This document shows positions 8,615 to 16,774 of a DNA stretch of 64,000 nucleotides, in pieces. The notes under the pieces are model-generated. The model did not search any database. It was not told where the DNA came from and worked only from the letters and a program-made list of their open reading frames with translations. The stretch's first letter is position 1, and each line of letters starts with the position of its first letter. The stretch spans positions 2,434,001 to 2,498,000 of the forward strand of contig NZ_CP015207.1 in assembly GCF_002101375.1 (NCBI RefSeq), written 5' to 3'. A program made the translations under genes and the position numbers. Source of the stretch: Sporosarcina ureae. GTDB lineage: Bacteria > Bacillota > Bacilli > Bacillales_A > Planococcaceae.

Positions 8615-9595
8615 ATACTCTATAAAACTCGCACGATCCCCAAACTGATCATCGGCCAACAGGCGCTTCTAAAACGCTTACCAGTTAATCATGACAAATA
8701 CGAAAAAATCCGCACTGATTTCTACAACGGCAAAGCGGGCTTCGGAGGGGAGAGGGAATTCGACTACCAATTAAGAGACTTCATCCCGCCGTATCCGCAC
8801 GCCATCCTCCACGACGTTTTCCTGAAACACGAACATGCCTATTTCCAAATTGATTCCATTTTAATTACCCCGAGCACCATTGTCTTGTTCGAAATCAAAA
8901 ATATTGCAGGCAAATTACACATCAAGCAAAGTCCGACCCAATTCATTCGCGAATCAGTCAACGGGGAACGCACCGTCTTGAGAAGTCCAATCGAAGAAAT
9001 GGAACGCAAAAAACACTATTTCACCAGCTGGCTGCAAGCGCGTAACATCGACATCCCTCTCGTCGACTACATCGTTTTCGCCTACCAAAACGAACTCACC
9101 ATCGAAAACACATCGTCCCACCGGCTCGTATTTTCATATGAAATTCCCAACCGTCTGAGAAATTTGGAAATGAAGAGTGAACTATTGAGCGCAAATCAAA
9201 TCAAGAGATTGGCGAATGAACTCCTAAACACACACCGCCACTATGATCCATTTCCGCTAATCGAAAAGTACGCACTTTCCATAAAAGACTTGGCAACCGG
9301 CGTCACGTGCCCGCATTGCGAACAATTGATGATGATGTGGCGGACCAGAAGTTGGCAGTGCCGGGCGTGCGGCCATATCGATCGCCATGCCCATCATGCT
9401 ACGCTGGCGGAATGGTACTGCATCGGTGGCGCGCAACTCACCAATCGGCAATTCCGCCACTTCACCAACATCCACTCTCGCCACATAGCGAAACGAATGC
9501 TGGCCAACCCCTTCACCGAAATGTCCGGCAAAAAGCGCAACGCGATCTACCAACTCTCTCCGAAACTCCTCAACACAAAAAATCTACATTTGTAA
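8615..9595 (+). CDS. NERD-domain (nuclease-related) protein with apparent ATA start
   Basis: The frame is open from 8609 and encodes about 326 residues, a usual length for Bacillaceae NERD proteins. The N-terminal NERD domain spans about residues 40-160, including GKAGFGGEREFDYQL, LHDVFL and VLFEIKNIAGK, which matches the nuclease-like core with its E-x-K. A zinc-ribbon-like element follows near residue 230-253 (CPHCEQL then CRACGH). No ATG, GTG or TTG precedes the conserved N-terminal block. The best ribosome site, GGAGG at 8601-8605, points at ATA 8615, giving (M)LYKTRTIPKL. If ATA is not used, the next TTG at 8885 would lose half the NERD domain. NERD proteins are suspected to act on DNA or RNA; the substrate is unknown. 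The gene sits alone between two large repeat arrays. Confidence 0.8.
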   Translation: MLYKTRTIPKLIIGQQALLKRLPVNHDKYEKIRTDFYNGKAGFGGEREFDYQLRDFIPPYPHAILHDVFLKHEHAYFQIDSILITPSTIVLFEIKNIAGKLHIKQSPTQFIRESVNGERTVLRSPIEEMERKKHYFTSWLQARNIDIPLVDYIVFAYQNELTIENTSSHRLVFSYEIPNRLRNLEMKSELLSANQIKRLANELLNTHRHYDPFPLIEKYALSIKDLATGVTCPHCEQLMMMWRTRSWQCRACGHIDRHAHHATLAEWYCIGGAQLTNRQFRHFTNIHSRHIAKRMLANPFTEMSGKKRNAIYQLSPKLLNTKNLHL

Positions 9596-9603
9596 AAGCA
9601 ACC

Positions 9604-9642
9604 AAACCAGCGCATAAGCTTTTCATGCGCTGGTTTCTTAAT
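9604..9642 (+). terminator. Rho-independent terminator
   Basis: The stem AAACCAGCGCAT / ATGCGCTGGTTT with a 9-nt loop follows the NERD gene by 9 bp. The T tract after it is short. Confidence 0.75.
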
Positions 9643-9660
9643 GAAATCAAATAACGTATT

Positions 9661-10401
9661 CGCTCATAAGGAGATCTGCGCTACCCAAAACCTCCGCGCG
9701 CTCAATGTTTCTCCTTAACCGATCAATCGCCACGCCCAACCGCTCTATCCACCCCGTTCAGCGCTCTAACTGCCCCAATAACCGCTCAATCCAGCCAATG
9801 CCCCGCTCTATGTAGACCAATATCCGCTCATACCCACGGCTGGACTGCCCATAAGGAGTTCCGAGCTATCCAAAACTCCCGCGCGCTCAATGTTTCCCGC
9901 TATCCGCTCAATCCCCACGCGTAACCGCTCTATCCACCTCGTTCAGCGCTCTATCAGTCCCAATAACCGCTCAATCCAGCCAATGCCCCGCTCTATGTAG
10001 GCCAATATCCGCTCAATCCCACGGTCTAACCGCCCATAAGGAGTTCCGAGCTATCCCAAACTTCCACGCGCTCAATATTTCCCGCTATCCGCTCAATCCT
10101 CACGCGCAACCGCTCTATCCACCTCGTTCAGCGCTCTATCAGCCCCAATAACCGATCAATCAAGCCAGTGTTCCGCTCTATGTAGACCAATATCCGCTCA
10201 ATCCCCACGGCCGGACCGCCCATAAGGAGTTCCGAGCTATCCCAAACTACCACGCGCTCAATGTTTCCCGCTATCCGCTCAATCCCCACGCGAAACCGCT
10301 CTATCCACCCCGTTCAGCGCTCTAACTGCCCCAATAACTGCTCAATCTAGCCAATGCCCCGCTCTATGTAGACCAATATCCGCTCAATCCCCCCGGCCCA
10401 A
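9661..10401. repeat. 21-bp phased octamer array with ~185-bp higher-order repeat (array 2)
   Basis: The same octamers as in array 1 (CGCTCTAT, CGCTCAAT) recur at 21-bp steps, but the variable spacers differ. A higher-order unit of 185-186 bp repeats four times, marked by CATAAGGAG at 9665, 9850, 10035 and 10221. Each unit has about seven 21-bp steps plus an insert of 38 bp (CCATAAGGAGTTCCGAGCTA). The array ends about 120 bp before the CAP-domain gene. Confidence 0.9.
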
Positions 10402-10522
10402 CAGCTCACCCCCAATCCACCCCCAACCCCCAAAAAACAAAGTCATCCAACAAATTTCAACAATACCCCTACCAAAACACATGCCAAATCCCGTATACTC
10501 TTAACAAAAGGGGGACGTTTAT

Positions 10523-11749
10523 ATGAATCTAGCTTACGACAAAAAAATATTCTTAAGTACTATAGCGATGGCCGTTGCGGTATCTGCCGTAGGAGTTACT
10601 GCATCTGTGCCGGTGGAGGCTGCGAAACCGGTTGCGTTTAAGGACGTACCCGAGAAGCATTATGCCTACGATGCGGTCATGTATATGGCTGCCAATGGAA
10701 TTATCAAAGGCTATGCCGACAATACATATCGCCTGAATAAACCTGTCACTCGGGCTCAGGCGGCTAAGATGATCGCGGTTTCCATTGGAGCGAAGCCGAG
10801 CCATGCGTATAAAATGGATTTCAAGGATGTAACGAAAGACAACGGATCGTATGATCATATTCGCGCATTGACACAGCGGGGGTTGTTCAAGAATGCGGAT
10901 AAATTCAATCCGAATAAACCCCTAACTCGCGGACAAATGGCGAAGCTACTAGTCCTTGGGTACCATATTGTCACGGACGACAATGATTTCATTATTTTTG
11001 ATGATGTCCATAAGAGCAGCGGGGCATATGCATACATTATTACGATTGCGGAACTCAATATCACGACGACGCGTCCAGGGGGCAAATTTAATCCGAATGA
11101 ACCTGTTACTCGTGGCCAAATGGCGGCATTTTTGTACCGTACGATGCAATTCGACGAAAATCGCAAAAATGGATTGATTACGTATGACAATAAAAAGAAA
11201 GGCTATGTCGATCGCGATCAAAACTTGATCAAGCCGAATCCTGATAATCAAAAACCGACACCTGAAAAGCCAAAGCCAGAACCACCGAAACCAACAAAAC
11301 CAGTTCCACCAAAACCAACACCACCCACTACAAAACCGGAGCCGCCAAAACCTGAACCCGAAAAGCCTTCATTGGCGGCACAGGTGATTATTAACGTGAA
11401 CGTGAAACGACAAAATGCTAAAATTGGCAATCTACGGGCGGATCCCGCGCTCAATCGGATTGCGAGCGCGAGAGCAGAAGACTTGGCGAAGCTCGGGGAA
11501 TTATCGCATATTACGCCGACATATGGCACGGCTGAAGAGATGCTGCAGAAATTTGATTATAAATGGACGGCTTATGGTGAAAACATTGGGGCTGGTTTCC
11601 ATGATGCGCTGGAAATTACAAACGCTTGGTTAGCATCGCCTGCGCATAAAGAGAATCTATTAAGCCCAGTTTTTACGCATATGGGAGCAGGTACGGCACC
11701 CGATCCAACGGGTAAAATCTATTGGGTCACATTATATTCGAAAAAATAA
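10523..11749 (+). CDS. Secreted SLH-anchored CAP/SCP-domain protein
   Basis: The 408-residue product has a signal peptide (about residues 1-34, ending VPVEAA). Three SLH domains follow at about 38-82, 97-143 and 155-205, with typical TRAQAAK and TRGQMA motifs; they bind pyruvylated secondary cell-wall polymer. A Pro/Lys/Glu-rich linker (about 235-290) leads to a C-terminal CAP (SCP/PR-1-like) domain. That domain keeps the usual His and Glu positions: LSHIT, YGENIG and SPAHKENLL. Bacillus CAP proteins of this type include YkwD; they are extracellular, with debated activity. GGGGGA lies before the ATG. It is the first of six SLH genes in this island. Confidence 0.9.
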   Translation: MNLAYDKKIFLSTIAMAVAVSAVGVTASVPVEAAKPVAFKDVPEKHYAYDAVMYMAANGIIKGYADNTYRLNKPVTRAQAAKMIAVSIGAKPSHAYKMDFKDVTKDNGSYDHIRALTQRGLFKNADKFNPNKPLTRGQMAKLLVLGYHIVTDDNDFIIFDDVHKSSGAYAYIITIAELNITTTRPGGKFNPNEPVTRGQMAAFLYRTMQFDENRKNGLITYDNKKKGYVDRDQNLIKPNPDNQKPTPEKPKPEPPKPTKPVPPKPTPPTTKPEPPKPEPEKPSLAAQVIINVNVKRQNAKIGNLRADPALNRIASARAEDLAKLGELSHITPTYGTAEEMLQKFDYKWTAYGENIGAGFHDALEITNAWLASPAHKENLLSPVFTHMGAGTAPDPTGKIYWVTLYSKK

Positions 11750-11838
11750 TTATAGTTAGCCGCTTAATCGCTGGTGTATAGGGTATAGTGGAAAGATACA
11801 TACTTTTACCAAACCCACCGTATAAAGGAGGAGACGCA

Positions 11839-13014
11839 ATGAAACAAACTCTGATCGCAGTAGCAGCTGTTTTTGCCTGGCTCTGCTTAACACCCGCCAC
11901 TGAAGCCGCGACTCTTGACGAAGTGAAAGAAATTGTCGATTTGTACTATTATGGCGATAAGCCTACTAATCTTCACAACGCGAGAAACGTCACCGAAGTC
12001 GTTCGTCAGCTCGATGAATATTCGGTGTACATGACGCCCGCTGAATATAAAGACTATCTCAATCAATACGCAAGCGCTGAAGCACCGGCGCAAGTCGCTA
12101 CTGTTACGGCACCGCACAATCCAAACAATGTGAGTTCGAATATGATGTACGGAAACGTCGGGTATATGAAGATCAAGACATTTTCTGCGCATCTACAAGA
12201 AGACGTCAATACCCATTGGTCACGTTTGAAAGCCGCAGGAGCGAAGAAACTGATTCTGGACTTACGTTTTAATGGTGGCGGCTATGTTGACAGCGCCGAG
12301 CAATTACTAGGCTTCTTCCCGAAAGTAAAAGAAGCATACAAACTGCAAACGCGCATGGGGACACAGTCAGGGAAAGTCGTCCCAGCGAAAAATAAATTCC
12401 CGGTGGACACGTACGTACTCGTCAATCGCTACTCAGCTTCTGCTTCTGAAATTGTGGCGGTCAGCCTCAAAGACCAAAGCGCGGCGAACGTAGTAGGGGA
12501 GACGACAAAAGGAAAAGGTAGCGTCCAGTCGTTATTTGAATTAGAAAACGGCGGCGCGCTGAAGCTAACGACAGGTCACTATACAGGACCTAAAGGAACA
12601 CCTGTACAACATATAGGCGTCGAGCCGAATATTAAAATGAAATCGGGAACGGAGCACACAGGCATGCACAAACGCCTCGTCACTTCTGACTTGGCCGCGC
12701 AGGGCTACCAGTTCATCAAGGGGCCAACCAATGTAGCGCAATCAAAAATATTCAACGTCGAGTTCACGCAGAACATGAACTTTGGTCCAGCGAAAGATTT
12801 CAACAAGATGGAACTTGTGAAGTTCGGAAGCGTCTCTATACAAACGGCTAAAAAGGCTAGTAATGAGAAGACGATGACGATCCAGCCGGCGAAACCAATG
12901 GCGCTTGGATCAGAGTATATGCTCATTGTTCATCCGGGGATAGCAGGGGCTAATGGGTTGAGTGTGGTGAAAGGGACGTATACGCCTTTTACTGTGCAAG
13001 CACGGGCTAAATAA
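11839..13014 (+). CDS. Secreted S41-family (C-terminal-processing-type) serine peptidase
   Basis: The product has 391 residues and a signal peptide (MKQTLIAVAAVFAWLCL, cleavage after TEAA). The peptidase core carries the S41 motifs: LILDLRFNGGG, a nucleophile Ser in SASASEIV (near residue 202) and the general-base Lys in TTKGKGSVQ (near 224). No PDZ domain is visible, unlike CtpA/CtpB, so the protein is shorter than usual. The last 90 residues resemble a bacterial Ig-like (SbsA-type) domain with FTQNMNF and LGSEYMLIV. GGAGGA lies 6 nt before the ATG; an upstream in-frame start at 11788 has no signal peptide. It may process cell-surface proteins of the SLH group. Confidence 0.88.
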   Translation: MKQTLIAVAAVFAWLCLTPATEAATLDEVKEIVDLYYYGDKPTNLHNARNVTEVVRQLDEYSVYMTPAEYKDYLNQYASAEAPAQVATVTAPHNPNNVSSNMMYGNVGYMKIKTFSAHLQEDVNTHWSRLKAAGAKKLILDLRFNGGGYVDSAEQLLGFFPKVKEAYKLQTRMGTQSGKVVPAKNKFPVDTYVLVNRYSASASEIVAVSLKDQSAANVVGETTKGKGSVQSLFELENGGALKLTTGHYTGPKGTPVQHIGVEPNIKMKSGTEHTGMHKRLVTSDLAAQGYQFIKGPTNVAQSKIFNVEFTQNMNFGPAKDFNKMELVKFGSVSIQTAKKASNEKTMTIQPAKPMALGSEYMLIVHPGIAGANGLSVVKGTYTPFTVQARAK

Positions 13015-13108
13015 ATTGGTGATGAGGGCGAGAAGTTGGTATACTGTATAGATGGAATGGAATTAAAATTTAGGTACTCTTAGTAGATGAGGTGAGGGTG
13101 GAGGCAAC
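13015..13108. other. Start of an 890-bp gene-free stretch
   Basis: Between 13014 and 13907 no convincing gene is seen. The stretch is largely filled with three copies of the dispersed repeat. Open frames here on both strands come from the repeat sequence. Confidence 0.6.
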
Positions 13109-13240
13109 GTGGATCGACGCTGCAGGCGGATGCTTTCCCATGGGCTCGCGGTGAGCCAACCAGTTCGCTTTGCTCTCTTTGGTTGTCTCACCTGATCGGG
13201 CTGATCCATCAGGAGTCCCCGCCTTCCGCTTACGATCCAC
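13109..13240 (+). repeat. Dispersed structured repeat, copy 3
   Basis: The copy is bounded by GTGGATCG and CGATCCAC. It contains GCGGTGAGCCAACCAG facing TTGGTTGTCTCACC, the family hairpin. It is almost identical to the next copy 211 bp downstream. Confidence 0.8.
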
Positions 13241-13319
13241 TGTGTGTTCTACAGGAGTTTGATGCGGAATGGTTAAAACCTGTTGTATTTCTATTGGATG
13301 GAGTGAGGGTGAGGGCAAC

Positions 13320-13451
13320 GTGGATCGACGCTGCAGGTGGATGCTTTCCCATGGGCTCGCGGTGAGCCAACCAGTTCGCTTTGCTCTCTTTAGTTGTCTC
13401 ACCTGATCGAGCTGATCCATCGGGAGTCCCCGCCTTCCGCTTACGATCCAC
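13320..13451 (+). repeat. Dispersed structured repeat, copy 4
   Basis: A near-identical direct repeat of 13109-13240. Flanking bases (GGTGAGGGTGRGGGCAACG on the left) are also shared, so a unit of about 210 bp has been duplicated in tandem. Confidence 0.8.
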
Positions 13452-13642
13452 TGGTTATTCTTCTGGAGTTTGTGTGGAAGTGCTTAAAAAGTATTCATTC
13501 TTATATAATGTATTTGCTAGAAGAAAGGATGAAGAGATTCATCCTTTCTCTTTGAAATTAGCTGTGTTGGGTGTTGCGTTCTTGAACTTGAAATTCCAAC
13601 ACAAAGAAAAAGCGGTTACTAACTGTTACTGTAATATAGGTA

Positions 13643-13833
13643 GGATCGGAACGAAAGGCGGCGACTCCCGCGGGATAAGCATGAGCCTTGAGACCCCGCA
13701 GGTAGCGAGAGCCGTAACGAAGAACGGCTTTTGCGAGTAAAAGCGGAGCGTTAGGAGCACGTCTTTGCATTTGGCGGACGAGGAGGCTCAAGCCATGCCC
13801 GCAGGAAAGCGTCCGCCTGTAGTGCAGATCCCA
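13643..13833 (-). repeat. Dispersed structured repeat, copy 5 (inverted, longer)
   Basis: The ends GGATCGGAACG and GTGCAGATCCC, with AGGCGGCGACTCCCGCGGGA and GAAAGCGTCCGCC inside, mark the same family in the minus orientation. The middle is longer than in other copies and includes an extra hairpin (GCCGTAACGAAGAACGGC). Confidence 0.75.
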
Positions 13834-13906
13834 ACCCCAATCCAAAGTCTACCCAGACTTTTTATTTACCACAACCTAAAACAAGAAAGCGAAGGTATTA
13901 TACACT

Positions 13907-15199
13907 ATGGAAAAGAAATTATGCGTAGTAGGCCTAGGTTATATCGGTCTTCCAACTGCCGTTATGTTTGCGAACAGCGGCGTGCAAGTACATGGCGTCG
14001 ATCGTAACGAACGCGTCGTTCAGCTGATCAACAATAAACAACTACATATAGAAGAAAACGGTTTGCAAGAACGTTTGGAGAAAGCAGTAGACGAAGGGCA
14101 CTTCCAAGCCTCTACTACACCGGTAGAAGCAGACGTCTACATCATTGCTGTACCGTCACCGATCAATCCGGACAATACCGCGAACTTAGAATTCATCCGT
14201 GCAGCGACTGCATCGATCGTGCCGTTCGTCAAAAAAGGCGCACTGGTAATCTTGGAATCAACAGTTCCACCGAAGACGGTCGAAAACGTCATGCTGCCTG
14301 AATTACGTAAAACGGATCTAATTATCGGGGAAGAACTATTCGTTTCTCACTCACCTGAACGCGTTATTCCAGGTAAGATCTTCGAAGAACTAGTAAACAA
14401 CGATCGTATCGTCGGTGGTGTCAATGCGAAATCAGCCGAAATGACGAAGGAACTTTACGAAGTGTTTGTCAAAGGAACGATCCACTTAACGGACGCTACC
14501 ACAGCGGAACTCGTTAAAGTCATGGAAAACACGTACCGCGACGTCAACATTGCATTTGCCAATGAACTCGCAAAAATCGCAGAAGGAATCGACGTGGACA
14601 TTTGGGAAGCGATTAAGTTTGCAAACTTCCATCCACGCGTCAATATCCATACGCCAGGCCCAGGCGTCGGTGGTCACTGTATCGCAGTCGATCCATGGTT
14701 CTTAGTGGAATTGGCACCTGAAAAAGCGGATATTATCAAAAAAGCACGTCTAACTAATGATGGCATGCCGATGTATACAGCGAAACGCGCACAGCGTTTA
14801 CTTCAAGAGTACAATATCGAAAACGGTAAAGTGGCGGTTCTTGGTCTTGCATTCAAAGGAAACGTCGACGACATGCGCGAAAGTCCGTCAACGAAAGTAA
14901 TTGATTCTCTGCAAGATTTGGGTCTAGATGTCGTTTCGTTCGATCCGCACATCAAAGAATTACAGCATTCGACGCAAGTTGCAACGCTCGAAGAAGCAAT
15001 CGGCACAGCGGATCTTCTTCTATTAACTACAGACCATGACCAATTCAAACAACTGAATCCGGCAGACTTGCAGACGAAACAGCCAAGACCGATCATATTG
15101 GATACGAAAAATGCTCTCCCAGCAGATAAATGGGAACAAGCAGAATATAGATTCTTCAAATTAGGCGACGGCAAAAAAGAGGGGCAACTGTACAAATGA
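13907..15199 (+). CDS. wecC: UDP-N-acetyl-D-mannosamine dehydrogenase
   Basis: The 430-residue enzyme oxidises UDP-ManNAc to UDP-ManNAcA with two NAD+. It has the N-terminal Rossmann motif GLGYIGLP (residues 9-16), the conserved ESTVPP and PERVIPG blocks, and the active-site Cys in GPGVGGHC near residue 258. The C-terminal UDP-binding domain includes GLAFKGNVDDMRESP. It overlaps the tagA-like gene by 4 bp, so both act together, probably on a ManNAc-containing secondary cell-wall polymer to which SLH domains attach. That link is inference. A second wecC is at 44407, with only moderate similarity. Confidence 0.92.
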   Translation: MEKKLCVVGLGYIGLPTAVMFANSGVQVHGVDRNERVVQLINNKQLHIEENGLQERLEKAVDEGHFQASTTPVEADVYIIAVPSPINPDNTANLEFIRAATASIVPFVKKGALVILESTVPPKTVENVMLPELRKTDLIIGEELFVSHSPERVIPGKIFEELVNNDRIVGGVNAKSAEMTKELYEVFVKGTIHLTDATTAELVKVMENTYRDVNIAFANELAKIAEGIDVDIWEAIKFANFHPRVNIHTPGPGVGGHCIAVDPWFLVELAPEKADIIKKARLTNDGMPMYTAKRAQRLLQEYNIENGKVAVLGLAFKGNVDDMRESPSTKVIDSLQDLGLDVVSFDPHIKELQHSTQVATLEEAIGTADLLLLTTDHDQFKQLNPADLQTKQPRPIILDTKNALPADKWEQAEYRFFKLGDGKKEGQLYK

Positions 15200-15906
15200 A
15201 AGAAGAAATACTAGGCGTCTCCGTCAACACGGAGAACTACGACGAACTGATTCCAAAAGTCTTCGAGAATATCGAAGAAGGAAAGAAATCACTTATCGTC
15301 GCGATCAATCCGGAAAAGCTCATGAAAGCCAAAGAAGATCCAGAACTAAAAGCATTGCTGAACCGAGCGGAATTCCAAATCCCGGATGGCATCGGTGTAA
15401 TACTGGCATCCAAGCTGAAAAAAGGTCAGATCCGTTCGCGTGTGACAGGAATCGACATGATGGACCGCGTCGTACAGGAAGCCGCCATACGTGGAAAGCG
15501 CATTTTCCTCTATGGCGCAAAACCTGGCGTGGCACAAGAAGCGGCTGCGAGATTGCAAGTCATGCATCCGGACATTCAAATCGCTGGTATTCAGCACGGT
15601 TATGAAAAAGATGTACAAGTCGTACTCGACACGATTAACCAAGCGAAACCGGATATATTATTTGTGGCGATGGGTTCACCGAAGCAAGAGCAGTGGATTG
15701 AACAACACCGCGATCAGCTACATCCGACGTTGTTCCAAGGCGTAGGCGGATCGTTCGACGTGCTAGCAGGCAATATCAAACGCGCGCCGGCGGCATTCCA
15801 AAAAGCAGGAGCGGAATGGTTGTATCGATTGCTACTTGAACCGAGCCGGATTAAACGTCAAATGAATTTGCCGAAGTTTTTGGTAGAGGTGTATCGGAAG
15901 AAGTAA
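15196..15906 (+). CDS. tagA: WecB/TagA/CpsF-family N-acetylmannosaminyltransferase
   Basis: The 236-residue protein has the hallmarks of the WecG/TagA/CpsF glycosyltransferase family: INPEKLMKA, the substrate-pocket segment IPDGIGV, ARLQVMHP and the very conserved VAMGSPKQEQWI and GVGGSFDVLAG. Members add ManNAc or ManNAcA to undecaprenyl-PP-GlcNAc at the membrane surface. Its ATG overlaps the wecC stop (ATGA). With wecC this predicts a ManNAcA-type linkage or repeat in the wall polymer. No further wall-polymer gene is adjacent. Confidence 0.9.
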   Translation: MKEEILGVSVNTENYDELIPKVFENIEEGKKSLIVAINPEKLMKAKEDPELKALLNRAEFQIPDGIGVILASKLKKGQIRSRVTGIDMMDRVVQEAAIRGKRIFLYGAKPGVAQEAAARLQVMHPDIQIAGIQHGYEKDVQVVLDTINQAKPDILFVAMGSPKQEQWIEQHRDQLHPTLFQGVGGSFDVLAGNIKRAPAAFQKAGAEWLYRLLLEPSRIKRQMNLPKFLVEVYRKK

Positions 15907-15945
15907 GGGTAAAGAAATAAGATAGTCAAGTAAGGGTTAGGGGTT

Positions 15946-16076
15946 GGGGATTTGCGCTTCGGAGGGGACGCGTTCCTGAGGGCTCGCGGTGAGCCAACCA
16001 GGTCGCAAGCTCCCTTTTGGTTGTCTCACCTGTCGAGCTGATCCTCTGGGAGTCGCCCCTCCTACGCGCCAATCCC
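15946..16076 (+). repeat. Dispersed structured repeat, copy 6
   Basis: The ends GGGGATTTGCGC and GCGCCAATCCC and the hairpin GTGAGCCAACCAG / TTGGTTGTCTCAC identify the family. It is closest to copy 1 at 4303. Confidence 0.8.
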
Positions 16077-16470
16077 TTACGAGGTGTGTGGGTGGCACTT
16101 ATCGATGCTCATTGAATGTAGGATTGGCATTGCTCAGGAATTTGAACTTGAACTTAACCAAGGTCAAAGATAATAATAATTAGCAAACTATCTCTAGTAA
16201 GTGGATCAAGTATCTCCACTATCAACGTAGGATGGAAGCGTCCCCAGCTGGAGCTTCCATCCCAACCCACTAACCTAGTTCTCTAGTATTACAAAGTAAA
16301 TCTACTAATTAATTCAACCAACTAACGAAAGTAAATTAAGAAATATTATACTATTAAGTTACTATCTTGTAATCTAGTGAACTTGGTGATAGAATACGAA
16401 GTTGTAAGGATAATTTTCTCTTTAGCATATAGCACTATAGGTGCAAAGCGTTACGGTTGGTTGACCGCAA
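16077..16470. other. Gene-free stretch with a mini-repeat at 16229-16264
   Basis: No gene is visible. At 16229-16264 a short palindrome, GGATGGAAGCGTCC followed by GGAGCTTCCATCC, looks like the fused outer ends of the dispersed repeat with the body deleted. The rest is AT-rich leader DNA upstream of the S-layer gene. Confidence 0.5.
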
Positions 16471-16516
16471 ACAAAAAGGCTTGAACAGTTCCCATCTGTT
16501 CAAGCCTTTTTGTTTG
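16471..16516 (+). terminator. Strong Rho-independent terminator
   Basis: The 18-bp perfect stem ACAAAAAGGCTTGAACAG / CTGTTCAAGCCTTTTTGT with a 7-nt loop ends upstream transcription. It insulates the S-layer promoter and works on either strand. Confidence 0.9.
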
Positions 16517-16665
16517 GCAAAAATCTCTTGCATGCCCAACATCCCTTCTTTTTAAAACGCTTTGGAAAATACTTGTATTATATTAATCTTTCGATACAAT
16601 AGTAGATGGGGCAAAAATATTTTGTCGCACCGTGCTATTAGACTAGTATATAATCCAAGATTCAA

Positions 16666-16694
16666 TTGACTTTTAGCACATACTTATCTATACT
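16666..16694 (+). promoter_or_regulatory. Sigma-A promoter of the S-layer gene (TTGACT-17-TATACT)
   Basis: The -35 TTGACT (16666-16671) and -10 TATACT (16689-16694) are separated by exactly 17 bp and each differs from consensus by one base. The predicted start near 16701 gives a leader of about 74 nt and a GAGGAGG site at 16759. A weaker second promoter candidate (TTGTAT-16-TACAAT) lies at 16573-16600. Tandem promoters are known for other S-layer genes. Confidence 0.75.
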
Positions 16695-16774
16695 TTAAGT
16701 TGTAATGCCTACTACTTTCATACATAGGTAGTAACTGGCAAAAACAAGAGATAATACGAGGAGGAAATTATTTA

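Noticed and set aside
7544-10401. Octamer arrays as CRISPR
   Set aside because: The repeat is only 8 bp, spacers are 13 bp and recur in the higher-order units, and no cas gene is present.
13070-13845. Several open frames on both strands between 13070 and 13845
   Set aside because: All lie in dispersed repeats and duplicate each other's sequence, with no ribosome sites.
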